Positions 1-5,628 of a stretch of DNA of 6,712 bases are shown here, piece by piece. The notes beneath the pieces were generated by a model that did not search any database, was not told the DNA's origin, and worked only from the letters and a program-made list of their open reading frames with translations. Both the position numbers and the translations under genes were made by a program. The stretch comes from Candidatus Iainarchaeum sp. (GTDB lineage: Archaea; Iainarchaeota; Iainarchaeia; Iainarchaeales; Iainarchaeaceae). Each line of letters opens with the position of its first letter. Within the stretch, counting starts at the first letter, position 1. Where the stretch lies: NCBI GenBank assembly GCA_013331625.1, contig DUGC01000104.1, forward strand, positions 9,660 to 16,371, written 5' to 3'.

Positions 1-21
1 CTTAAACTGCGAGCCCGGGCG

Positions 22-73
22 AGCCAAGTCCATACGCAGTATGGCCTATCGTTCCCAACCGACGAAACGGTTG
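22..73 (-). repeat. Two-hairpin repeat element, copy A (downstream of uS2)
   Basis: Read on the minus strand, this 52-nt element has hairpin 1 (arms CAACCG/CGGTTG at 68-73 and 56-61, loop TTTCGT), an 8-nt linker GGAACGAT (48-55), hairpin 2 (arms AGGCCATAC/GTATGGACT at 39-47 and 27-35, loop TGC, one G/A mismatch) and a trailing TGGCT. It starts 4 nt after the uS2 stop codon. It aligns without gaps to the copy at 1140-1191, matching at 43 of 52 positions, and two base pairs differ in a compensatory way. No U-run follows, so it is not a simple terminator. A short GCCCGGGC palindrome (13-20) lies beyond it. I do not recognise the family; a REP-like or mobile-element-derived palindrome, or an mRNA 3'-end element, are possibilities. 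Confidence 0.8.
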
Positions 74-77
74 CTTT

Positions 78-917
78 TCAAAAGCTATTAAACGAAGGCC
101 TTCTTGAAAAGCCGCCTTCCCTTCTGGGCCCGCCCCTTCCGGCGCCCCTGCGCATTGGCCGGCTGCCGCCCCTTCCAAAGCCCCTGCGTTCAGGCCTTTC
201 AAATCCCCTGCGCTGTTCATCCTCTTCGCCTTCCTTCATCTTGTACTCAAAGTCATCAACAGCTTTTGCAAGCTCTGTCCCGTCATTCCTCTCTTTGAGT
301 ATTTCCTTTGCAAGTATCCAGTATGCCAGTGCAAGGCTCTTTCGGCCCTTGTTGTTTATTGGCACTGCAATATCAATGTTCTTGAGTGCATTGTTCGTCG
401 ACACGAGGGCGATGACAGGTATCCTGACCGCGGTCGCTTCCTCTATTGCCTGGAAATCATATTCAGGATCGGTGACAACGACTGCAAGCGGCTCGGTAAA
501 CCTTGTGCACTGCGGGTTCGTGAACGTGCCGGGTATGAACCTTCCTGTCAGCACTGTCGCCCCGATGCTTTCCGCAAATGCCTTTGCAGGCGTCTGCCCG
601 TAGCTCTTGCGCGAAACAACTGCAACCTTTTCAGCAGGGAACCTTGCAAGGAACTTTGCCGCAAAAGCGAGCCTCTCATCAATTGTCTGTACATCAAGCA
701 CATTGAGGCCGTCCTTCCTTACCTTGTAAATGTACTTGCGCATGTCCCCTGACTTGAACTTTGTCCCTATGTGGGACCCTGTGTTCAGGTACTTGTCAGT
801 TTCCACAAGGGCTGTCTGCTTTGGCTGGTCAATGTCCTGCTTTGCATCCTGCGTGCCAGCCTGCTGTACAGGTACATTTTCAGCTATAATCCCTTCATCT
901 TTGTTTTTCTGGGCCAT
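78..917 (-). CDS. rps2: Small ribosomal subunit protein uS2 with Arg/Gly-rich C-terminal tail
   Basis: Archaeal uS2 (279 aa), a head/platform protein of the 30S subunit. The core spans about residues 36-225: LNTGSHIGT (44-52), MRKYIYKVRKDGLNVLDV (59-76), the RFIPGTFTNP segment (126-135) and the VPINNKGRKSLALAYWILA helix (185-203) are all typical of the archaeal family. A polar Gln/Asp-rich extension of about 35 residues precedes it. The last 45 residues (235-279) contain 14 Arg and 11 Gly, including two RGG motifs, which is unusual for archaeal uS2. The ATG directly follows the rpoN TGA stop with no gap, and the upstream GGTGA serves as Shine-Dalgarno. In many archaea rpoK and eno lie between rpoN and uS2; here they are missing. 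The identification is secure; the function of the tail is unknown. Confidence 0.97.
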   Translation of the reverse strand: MAQKNKDEGIIAENVPVQQAGTQDAKQDIDQPKQTALVETDKYLNTGSHIGTKFKSGDMRKYIYKVRKDGLNVLDVQTIDERLAFAAKFLARFPAEKVAVVSRKSYGQTPAKAFAESIGATVLTGRFIPGTFTNPQCTRFTEPLAVVVTDPEYDFQAIEEATAVRIPVIALVSTNNALKNIDIAVPINNKGRKSLALAYWILAKEILKERNDGTELAKAVDDFEYKMKEGEEDEQRRGFERPERRGFGRGGSRPMRRGAGRGGPRREGGFSRRPSFNSF

Positions 918-1118
918 TCACTTCACCCCCTTGTACTTGAGTATCTCGTCAATAAAATCGACATGGGAGAAAATCATCCTGCGGCAGCAATATCTCTTTA
1001 TGCCAATCTCATCAAGCACTGCCGCAGGATCTTCCCCGCGCTGCACGCGCTCAACATATTTCTCGTAGCTCTCCCCGACTACTTTTCCGCAACTAAAGCA
1101 CCTGACCGGTACAATCAT
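918..1118 (-). CDS. rpoN: DNA-directed RNA polymerase subunit N (Rpo10, Rpb10 homologue)
   Basis: A 66-aa zinc-binding subunit of the archaeal RNA polymerase that helps assemble the Rpo3/Rpo11 platform with the large subunits. It has full family length and the hallmark ligands: C7 and C10 in [12 protein letters not shown], and the adjacent C44-C45 in RYCCRRM (residues 42-48). The ATG is preceded by GAGGTG with a 5-nt spacer, a strong Shine-Dalgarno site. Its stop abuts the uS2 start, so the two are surely co-translated or co-transcribed. The 101-bp gap upstream, towards uS9, holds the second two-hairpin element, which ends 21 nt before this start codon. This is not the bacterial sigma-54 factor, which shares the symbol. 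Confidence 0.98.
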   Translation of the reverse strand: MIVPVRCFSCGKVVGESYEKYVERVQRGEDPAAVLDEIGIKRYCCRRMIFSHVDFIDEILKYKGVK

Positions 1119-1139
1119 CCCAACACCTCATCTCCTACT

Positions 1140-1191
1140 CAACAGTTTCGGCTGTTGGGTACGATAGCCCATGCTTCGCATGGGCTTGGCT
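1140..1191 (+). repeat. Two-hairpin repeat element, copy B (between uS9 and rpoN)
   Basis: Read on the plus strand, opposite to the genes, this is the second copy of the 52-nt element: hairpin 1 with arms CAACAG (1140-1145) and CTGTTG (1152-1157) around loop TTTCGG, linker GGTACGAT (1158-1165), hairpin 2 with perfect 9-bp arms AGCCCATGC (1166-1174) and GCATGGGCT (1178-1186) around loop TTC, then TGGCT. Compared with copy A, the fifth pair of hairpin 1 changes from C-G to A-T and the eighth pair of hairpin 2 from A-T to G-C, so pairing is preserved. It lies in the uS9-rpoN gap: 28 nt separate it from the uS9 stop and 21 nt from the rpoN start. Because it is inverted relative to copy A, a role depending on RNA strand would differ between the two sites. 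Confidence 0.8.
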
Positions 1192-1219
1192 TCGCATATG
1201 GTTTGGTTATTCATTGTTT

Positions 1220-1639
1220 TCATCTCCTGCTAAGCTGCCTCTTCTTCCTTGCCTTCCTGCCAAGAGGCTTCTTTGATTCAACTCTCCGTGCATCATCGAC
1301 AAGCAGCATCCTGTCATAAGCAACCATTTTCTTCTTGAGCTTCTCATCAGGCCTGTACTCAAGCAATGCCTTGGCAATCGCAGCCCTTGAGGCAACCATC
1401 TGCCCCATGAATCCGCCGCCTGCAGTCACAATGTCAATATTCACTTCCCCTGCAAGCGGGCCTGCGATCTGCACCGGCTCGCGCAGGAAATCAACAATAT
1501 ATTTCGGGGTAATAGTAAGTATGTTCCTGCTGTTTACCCTTATAGTGCCGTTCCCCTTATGGATGACCGCGCGCGCCACGGCTTCCTTTTTCTTTGCCTT
1601 GGAAACAATCCCTTTCCTCTTTTTCTTTTTCGCTTCCAC
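1220..1639 (-). CDS. rps9: Small ribosomal subunit protein uS9
   Basis: Archaeal uS9 (139 aa), a 30S head protein whose basic C-terminal tail reaches toward P-site tRNA. Family features are VSKAKKKEAVARAVIHKGNG (12-31), the GEVNIDIVTAGGGFMGQ stretch (64-80), the SRAAIAKALLEY helix (84-95) and the very basic end (KKPLGRKARKKRQLSRR, 123-139). The start is GTG, with a GGGTGG ribosome binding site about 7 nt upstream; the preceding uL13 gene stops 15 nt before it. No in-frame ATG gives a better fit. The order eL18-uL13-uS9-rpoN is the conserved archaeal order. The 101-bp gap after it is one of the largest in the window and contains a repeat element. Confidence 0.97.
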   Translation of the reverse strand: MEAKKKKRKGIVSKAKKKEAVARAVIHKGNGTIRVNSRNILTITPKYIVDFLREPVQIAGPLAGEVNIDIVTAGGGFMGQMVASRAAIAKALLEYRPDEKLKKKMVAYDRMLLVDDARRVESKKPLGRKARKKRQLSRR

Positions 1640-1654
1640 CCAAAACCACCCTGG

Positions 1655-2077
1655 TTACCACTTTGCACCCAGACTTTTTGCAAGCTCACCGACTGTTGTA
1701 AACCCCTTGGCATGCCTGTTTTGGCAAACCTCTATTTTTTCCAGCTTCGCTGCGGCGAACTCTTCCGGCACGCCGATATGCACGCGCAGGTTCTTGAAAG
1801 CAAGCTTCCCCCTCGGCTGCTTCCATGGCAGCATCCCGCGGATTGCGCGCCTCACGATGCGGTCAGGCATCCTTGAAAATTTTGGCCCCTTGTGCGGGTT
1901 TCCCTTGGGCGCTATCACAAGCCTAACCCGGAATTTTTCAAAAATATTCTTGCGGTTTCCGGTGATGACCACGTGCTCAGCATTCACTATGTGGATGACT
2001 TCCCTTTTGAGTATCCTTTTTGCGACCTGCGTGCCAAGCCTTCCCATTATCATATTTGTGCCATCTATCACTGTCAT
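1655..2077 (-). CDS. rpl13: Large ribosomal subunit protein uL13
   Basis: Archaeal uL13 (140 aa), an early-assembling 50S protein that binds 23S rRNA. Diagnostic segments are the N-terminal TVIDGTNMIMGRLGTQVAK (2-20), the HIVNAEHVVITG strand (29-40), and the family signature around RRAIRGMLPWKQPRGKLAFKNLRVHIGVP (76-104). Length is normal for archaea, with no extensions. The ATG has an AGGTGA Shine-Dalgarno with a 7-nt spacer. It follows the eL18 stop by 22 nt and precedes uS9 by 15 nt, so all three are likely one transcript. Confidence 0.98.
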   Translation of the reverse strand: MTVIDGTNMIMGRLGTQVAKRILKREVIHIVNAEHVVITGNRKNIFEKFRVRLVIAPKGNPHKGPKFSRMPDRIVRRAIRGMLPWKQPRGKLAFKNLRVHIGVPEEFAAAKLEKIEVCQNRHAKGFTTVGELAKSLGAKW

Positions 2078-2099
2078 CGTATTTCACCTGCGCAAAATC

Positions 2100-2465
2100 T
2101 CACTGCACAATCACCATTTTATTGGTTTCAATCTTTGAATCCACAAGCCCCCGAAGGTCGAGTACTTTCCCTTTTGAAGCCTCGATCTTTTCCCTTGCTT
2201 TGTGCGAGCACGAGAGGCACGCTACTTCAAGTGCCCCTTCCGCATTGCCCTTGGAGAGCACTTTTCCCGCAACCACAAATACCTTTCCCGGCGAACCCTT
2301 TGCAAGCCTGCTTATCTTGAAAAGGTTCACGCTGACCCTTCTCCTTGAAGCGTTTGAAACCTTTGCAGCAAGCACTTTCCAGATTTTCTTCCCGCTTGCC
2401 TTTGCCTGCTTTTCAAGGTCGACTATTATCTCCCTCGTTTTTTCGTTTGATGGTCCTGTCCTCAT
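2100..2465 (-). CDS. rpl18e: Large ribosomal subunit protein eL18
   Basis: Archaeal/eukaryotic eL18 (121 aa), a 50S protein without a bacterial counterpart. Recognisable parts are the RTGPSNEKTREIIVDLEKQAK start (2-22), WKVLAAKVSNASRRRVSVNLFKISR (29-53), and the core VVAGKVLSKG (64-73) followed by LEVACLSCSHKAREKI (79-94). The frame is open far upstream through the tRNA gene, but those 84 codons are tRNA and intron sequence; the ATG at 2465 matches the family N-terminus and lies 23 nt after the mature tRNA 3' end. No clear Shine-Dalgarno is visible. If RNA processing releases the tRNA, the eL18 message would have a very short leader. Confidence 0.96.
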   Translation of the reverse strand: MRTGPSNEKTREIIVDLEKQAKASGKKIWKVLAAKVSNASRRRVSVNLFKISRLAKGSPGKVFVVAGKVLSKGNAEGALEVACLSCSHKAREKIEASKGKVLDLRGLVDSKIETNKMVIVQ

Positions 2466-2488
2466 AAATACCACGCTTTTTTTCCAAT

Positions 2489-2695
<207 letters not shown>

Positions 2696-2717
2696 GGCAG
2701 ATGCCTTTGAGCTGCAA

Positions 2718-3410
2718 TCAACTTAAATTCTTTAACTCCCTCCTGAACTCCTCTGTTTTCTCCCTCAGTTTTTCCGCCGCGACTTCAAACAGCTCTTTTG
2801 CCGTTAAGTTGCCGTGGCTCTCGATAGTAAAAATGAATGTCTCGGGATCATACGCTATATGCTGCCCTTCCTTGAGTATTATGTCCCTTTGCTTTTCATC
2901 AATGAGCATTTCAAGCATGTCGGCCTTATACGCCTTGTCCTTTGTGTCTCCTGTAATTGATGGCATCTCCTGGTATGAAACGATTGCAGGCTGCCACTTG
3001 CTGTGGGTTTTCCCGATCCCCACTACCGCGTCCATTTCAATTTTGACCTTTTGGCCCTCCACCAGCTTTGTGAGCGGGACATTGAGGGCCGCAGGCTCGA
3101 TTTTCGGGTCAGTGCTCTTGATATCCCTGCTATATACCGTACCGGGCCCTTCCTTTTCGAGCACCAGCTTTACAATATCCCCTTCCTTGTATTTTTTTGA
3201 ATCCATGCGCAGCGGTATTAGCCCGAGCCTTTGGGCAAGCATCTCATCGTGCATTGCGCTGTTATTGTCGTAAATATGCACATCCTCAATTGCCAGCACC
3301 GGCACATGTGCCATTATCTGCCTGCGCAGGCCGTTCACGAATGCGGCGTTCGTGCCTTTAAGCAGAACCTTTACCACATTTTCCTTTTCAACAAGAACCT
3401 TGACATCCAT
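2718..3410 (-). CDS. rpoD: DNA-directed RNA polymerase subunit D (Rpo3), cysteine-free
   Basis: Archaeal Rpo3 (230 aa), the homologue of Rpb3 and of bacterial alpha, which with Rpo11, Rpo10 and Rpo12 forms the assembly platform of RNA polymerase. Conserved blocks are FVNGLRRQIMAHVPVLAIEDVHIYDN (24-49), MHDEMLAQRLGLIPLR (53-68), GKTHSKWQPA (133-142) and the C-terminal dimerisation motif FIFTIESHGNLTAKELFEVAAEKL (192-215). Many archaeal versions carry a ferredoxin-like domain with 4Fe-4S clusters after the KWQP motif; here that stretch is short and the whole protein has no cysteine. The ATG at 3410 follows the uS11 TGA by 5 nt with GAGTGAT upstream; the frame is open 15 codons further, but those overlap the end of uS11. 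It is not a sigma factor despite the symbol. Confidence 0.97.
   Translation of the reverse strand: MDVKVLVEKENVVKVLLKGTNAAFVNGLRRQIMAHVPVLAIEDVHIYDNNSAMHDEMLAQRLGLIPLRMDSKKYKEGDIVKLVLEKEGPGTVYSRDIKSTDPKIEPAALNVPLTKLVEGQKVKIEMDAVVGIGKTHSKWQPAIVSYQEMPSITGDTKDKAYKADMLEMLIDEKQRDIILKEGQHIAYDPETFIFTIESHGNLTAKELFEVAAEKLREKTEEFRRELKNLS
2721..2729 (-). promoter_or_regulatory. Possible TATA box for the tRNA-Leu/eL18 unit
   Basis: The minus strand reads AATTTAAGT inside the last codons of rpoD. Its centre is about 30 nt upstream of the mature tRNA 5' end, a distance that suits an archaeal promoter. The match to the archaeal TATA consensus is only partial and the sequence is coding, so chance is likely. 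The tRNA could equally be cut from the longer rpoD transcript. Confidence 0.22.
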
Positions 3411-3415
3411 AGTTA

Positions 3416-3799
3416 TCACTCTTTTTTGCTCCTGTGCCTCTTTTTCCTTCTGCACCCGTCATGGGGAATGGGAGTCACATTTTCAATTGACCTTATGCGA
3501 ATACCATTCCTAGTAAGTGAGAGTATTGCGGCTTCAGCGCCCTGCCCCGGGGACTTTGGCTTTATGCCGCCCTGCCCGCGCACCTTGATTATGACTTCAT
3601 CAATGCCCTTTTCCCTTGCCTTCTCTGCAACGACCTCTGCAACCTTCATTGCAGCATAGGGCGAGCCTTCCTTGTGCTGGGCCTTCACAACCATGCCGCC
3701 GCTGCACTTTGCAATCATTTCCGCCCCTGTAACATCTGTTAGCAGGATGATTGTGTTATTGTGCGAAGCGTAAATGTGCACTATCCCTGTTTTAGCCAC
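3416..3799 (-). CDS. rps11: Small ribosomal subunit protein uS11
   Basis: Archaeal uS11, a platform protein of the 30S subunit near the E-site and the mRNA exit. From the chosen start it is 127 aa. Family motifs are [23 protein letters not shown] near the N-terminus, [18 protein letters not shown] in the middle, [24 protein letters not shown], and the conserved [17 protein letters not shown] end. Two in-frame GTG codons are possible starts (3808 and 3799). I prefer 3799 because AGGTG (3806-3810) sits 6 nt before it; the upper one would have this site overlapping the start. The gene overlaps the end of uS4 by 8 nt with the preferred start. Order uS13-uS4-uS11-rpoD is the standard archaeal order. 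Confidence 0.96.
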   Translation of the reverse strand: MAKTGIVHIYASHNNTIILLTDVTGAEMIAKCSGGMVVKAQHKEGSPYAAMKVAEVVAEKAREKGIDEVIIKVRGQGGIKPKSPGQGAEAAILSLTRNGIRIRSIENVTPIPHDGCRRKKRHRSKKE

Positions 3800-4409
3800 T
3801 GAGCCCACCTGCCGTTTCCTTGCCCTGGGTTTTCTCTTCTATAACCTGCGCTTCCGCATTCCCTTCAGGCTTTCCTGCGCTCTCCTCAAATTCCCTGCGC
3901 AGGTCCTTTTTTGGCGCCTCGGTCTCTATCTTTATGGGGCGCTTATACCAGCTGATGCCGGAAACCTCACTCACAGGCACAACATAGCCCGGGGTGTCAA
4001 CTTTCCTGCCATTGATTGCAATATGGCCGTGCACCACAAACTGCCTTGCCTGCTTTGAAGTGTTTGCAAGGCCTTTCCTTAGAACCATTGTCTGCAGCCT
4101 CTTTTCAAGTATTGCTTCAACTGTAAGGCCCAATACGTCATCAAGTGTTGCCTCAGTTTTGACAAGCCCGATCTTGCGCAATCCGCTCATGAGCTCTTCC
4201 TGCCTCTGCTGCCTTTTTTCAAGCGGCAATGCAAGCAGCCCCTTTGCAGCCTGCCTTTTGTACTTCATCCATGTCTCAAGCTTTCGCAGCTCGTGCTTGT
4301 TTTTAAGGCCATAGAATTCAACAAGCTTGCCCTCGCGCGCCAAAAGCTGCTTATCCCACTGCTTTCGCGGCGTTTCGTACTGCTTTCTCATTTTTTTAGG
4401 CTGTCCCAT
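3792..4409 (-). CDS. rps4: Small ribosomal subunit protein uS4 with acidic C-terminal tail
   Basis: Archaeal uS4 (205 aa), a primary 16S rRNA binder that nucleates 30S body assembly. The N-terminus [20 protein letters not shown] (1-20) is typical, and the S4 RNA-binding domain is clear at about 101-148 ([43 protein letters not shown]). Archaeal uS4 is usually some 25-30 residues shorter; here the segment from about 170 on is a low-complexity Glu/Lys/Gly tail ending GGLSG. A TTG two codons upstream would add two residues, but the ATG matches the family start and has GTGAT (overlapping the uS13 stop) 6 nt before it. It contains no cysteine, so no zinc site. It overlaps uS11 slightly. Confidence 0.97.
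   Translation of the reverse strand: MGQPKKMRKQYETPRKQWDKQLLAREGKLVEFYGLKNKHELRKLETWMKYKRQAAKGLLALPLEKRQQRQEELMSGLRKIGLVKTEATLDDVLGLTVEAILEKRLQTMVLRKGLANTSKQARQFVVHGHIAINGRKVDTPGYVVPVSEVSGISWYKRPIKIETEAPKKDLRREFEESAGKPEGNAEAQVIEEKTQGKETAGGLSG
3806..3810 (-). promoter_or_regulatory. Ribosome binding site that favours the downstream GTG of uS11
   Basis: AGGTG on the minus strand lies within the last codons of uS4, 6 nt before the GTG at 3799. It overlaps the alternative GTG at 3808, so it supports the shorter uS11. Confidence 0.55.
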
Positions 4410-4415
4410 GTGCAA

Positions 4416-5048
4416 TCACTTCTTATCGTTCTTCCTGACGCCCTTCGCAGGTGCTGCTGCGGCGGGTGGTGCCGCTCCGGCCTTTCCGGGACCTGCAGGC
4501 CCGCCCTGCTTCATGGCGTCTTTCCTGATCACTCCGACAATTCCGCCCTTGCCCCTATGTGTGGACTTGGTCCTCTGGCCGCGCACAGGCAAACCCCATG
4601 CATGCCTGAGGCCCTTGTAGGACTTGATTTCAGTCATGCGCAAAATATCGGAGCGAATGCTCAGGTCAAGGTCCGACATCACAAGGTGGGTATCGCTGCC
4701 GCTATAAAAGTCCTTTCTCCTGTTAAGTGACCACGCCGGAACGCCAAACTTTGCAGGGGATACCACGATCTCTTCAAGCTTCCTGCTGTCATCCTCGCTC
4801 AGCTTGCCTGTAAGGCTCTCGCTTTGTATGCCGGTCGCCTTTTCAAATGCAATTGCAATGTTCTTTGCCATCCGCACGCCAATGCCCTTGATTTTTGTGA
4901 GCGAGCGTGAAATCGGCTTTTTGCCGTCAAGGTCAATGCCTGTAATCCTCACAATAAGCCTGAGGTCTTCCATTGGAGCCTCATCCTTGTGCGCCGGGGC
5001 CGTGGGCCTTCCATGATGAACCTGCTGCCTGTCTTTCCCGTCTGCCAT
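4416..5048 (-). CDS. rps13: Small ribosomal subunit protein uS13 with N- and C-terminal extensions
   Basis: Archaeal uS13 (210 aa; usual length about 150), a 30S head protein that contacts the 50S and P-site tRNA. The core begins at about residue 26 (MEDLRLIVRITGIDLDG) and includes the helix-two-turns-helix motif KIKGIGVRMAKNIA (52-65), the archaeal SLNRRKDFYSG segment (107-117) and the C-terminal KGLRHAWGLPVRGQRTKSTHRGK (145-167). A 25-residue polar His/Lys-rich extension precedes the core, and a Gly/Pro/Ala-rich then lysine-rich tail follows (about 181-210). Starting at M26 is possible (GAGG lies just upstream), but the first ATG has GAGTGAT right after the eL14 end, so the extension is probably translated. 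cbf5, often found between eL14 and uS13, is absent. Confidence 0.96.
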   Translation of the reverse strand: MADGKDRQQVHHGRPTAPAHKDEAPMEDLRLIVRITGIDLDGKKPISRSLTKIKGIGVRMAKNIAIAFEKATGIQSESLTGKLSEDDSRKLEEIVVSPAKFGVPAWSLNRRKDFYSGSDTHLVMSDLDLSIRSDILRMTEIKSYKGLRHAWGLPVRGQRTKSTHRGKGGIVGVIRKDAMKQGGPAGPGKAGAAPPAAAAPAKGVRKNDKK

Positions 5049-5054
5049 GCACCA

Positions 5055-5294
5055 TCACTCTTTTTTTCCTTTCCTTTTCTCTTTAACTTTCCTTTCGCGC
5101 TGAGGCGGAACCTGCGCGCTTTCCCCTATTGGGATAAGATGAGCTATATTGCACTTCCTTCTCCTCACTCCCGAATTATCCGCGCCATCAATAATTACAA
5201 AATTATCATCCACTACCTGTGCCACAACCGCCTTTTTCCCAGCTTCCCTTCCGGTTGTCTTTACGCACACAGTGCCGACATCAAGCGCCCTCAT
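5055..5294 (-). CDS. rpl14e: Large ribosomal subunit protein eL14
   Basis: Archaeal eL14 (79 aa), a small SH3-like 50S protein found only in archaea and eukaryotes. The family pattern is plain: VGTVCVKTTGREAGKKAVVAQVVDDNFVIIDGAD (6-39), then GVRRRKCNIAHLIP (42-55). The last 20 residues are a short basic tail (RERKVKEKRKGKKE). The ATG has the best Shine-Dalgarno of the window, GAGGTGAT, 3 nt before it, and the TGA inside that motif is the stop codon of eL34. It is followed directly by uS13, with 6 nt between stop and start. Confidence 0.96.
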   Translation of the reverse strand: MRALDVGTVCVKTTGREAGKKAVVAQVVDDNFVIIDGADNSGVRRRKCNIAHLIPIGESAQVPPQRERKVKEKRKGKKE

Positions 5295-5297
5295 GAT

Positions 5298-5305
5298 ATC
5301 ACCTC
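5298..5305 (-). promoter_or_regulatory. Perfect Shine-Dalgarno of eL14 containing the eL34 stop codon
   Basis: GAGGTGAT on the minus strand matches the archaeal anti-Shine-Dalgarno fully. The TGA within it terminates eL34, so translation of the two genes is likely coupled. Confidence 0.8.
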
Positions 5306-5628
5306 AGTGCCTCTGCAACAAATTTCCTTGACTTTGAAGGGACATCATTGATGCCCATTTTTCCCGCAATTATCAGCGCAGCGTTCTCCCATACTTCCGT
5401 TCTTGCAGGCGAAGCGAGGACGCCGCCGAATTTCACATTAGGCCTGCGCGAACTTTTGGGGCTCTTGGAAACAGCGCTCTTGGACTGGTTGCCTGTGCCT
5501 GCAAGCTTTTTGCCGCTGACATTGCATGTAGCATAACTTCTCTTTGCCCTGCTGTAGTGTATTGCAGTCTTCCCGCCGGGCGTTTTGCGGAACTTCTTTT
5601 TCTTCACCCTTGTCTGCCGGTCAACCAT
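5299..5628 (-). CDS. rpl34e: Large ribosomal subunit protein eL34, degenerate zinc ribbon
   Basis: Archaeal eL34 (109 aa; usual length about 90), a 50S protein. The N-terminal part fits the family: RVKKKKFRKTPGGKTAIHYSRAKRSYATC (7-35), followed by GKKLAG and the linker up to RRPNVKFGGV (61-70). Typical eL34 carries two CxxC pairs that hold zinc. Here the first pair reads C35-N-V-S38 and the second A72-S-P-A75, so three of four ligands are lost. About 30 extra residues follow at the C-terminus. The start ATG overlaps the DUF106 stop by 8 nt (ATGGTTGA), with AGGCGAT upstream as Shine-Dalgarno. In other archaea cmk often adjoins this gene; it is absent here. The identification rests on the N-terminal motif and the location. 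Confidence 0.9.
   Translation of the reverse strand: MVDRQTRVKKKKFRKTPGGKTAIHYSRAKRSYATCNVSGKKLAGTGNQSKSAVSKSPKSSRRPNVKFGGVLASPARTEVWENAALIIAGKMGINDVPSKSRKFVAEALR

Noticed and set aside
1..77. Intrinsic terminator after uS2
   Set aside because: Hairpins are present, but no U-run follows, and archaeal terminators rely mainly on U-tracts.
2..220. Minus-strand open frame (72 codons) overlapping the uS2 tail and running through copy A of the repeat
   Set aside because: It is an alternate frame of the GC-rich Arg/Gly tail of uS2 with no family resemblance, and the inverted copy and hairpins explain the sequence better.
1193..1219. Possible promoter for rpoN in the uS9-rpoN gap
   Set aside because: The AT-rich stretch lacks a convincing TATA match, and the rest of the gap is taken by the repeat element; rpoN may be read through from uS9.
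4410..4415. TTG start for uS4 two codons upstream
   Set aside because: The ATG at 4409 matches the conserved uS4 N-terminus and has a better-placed GTGAT.
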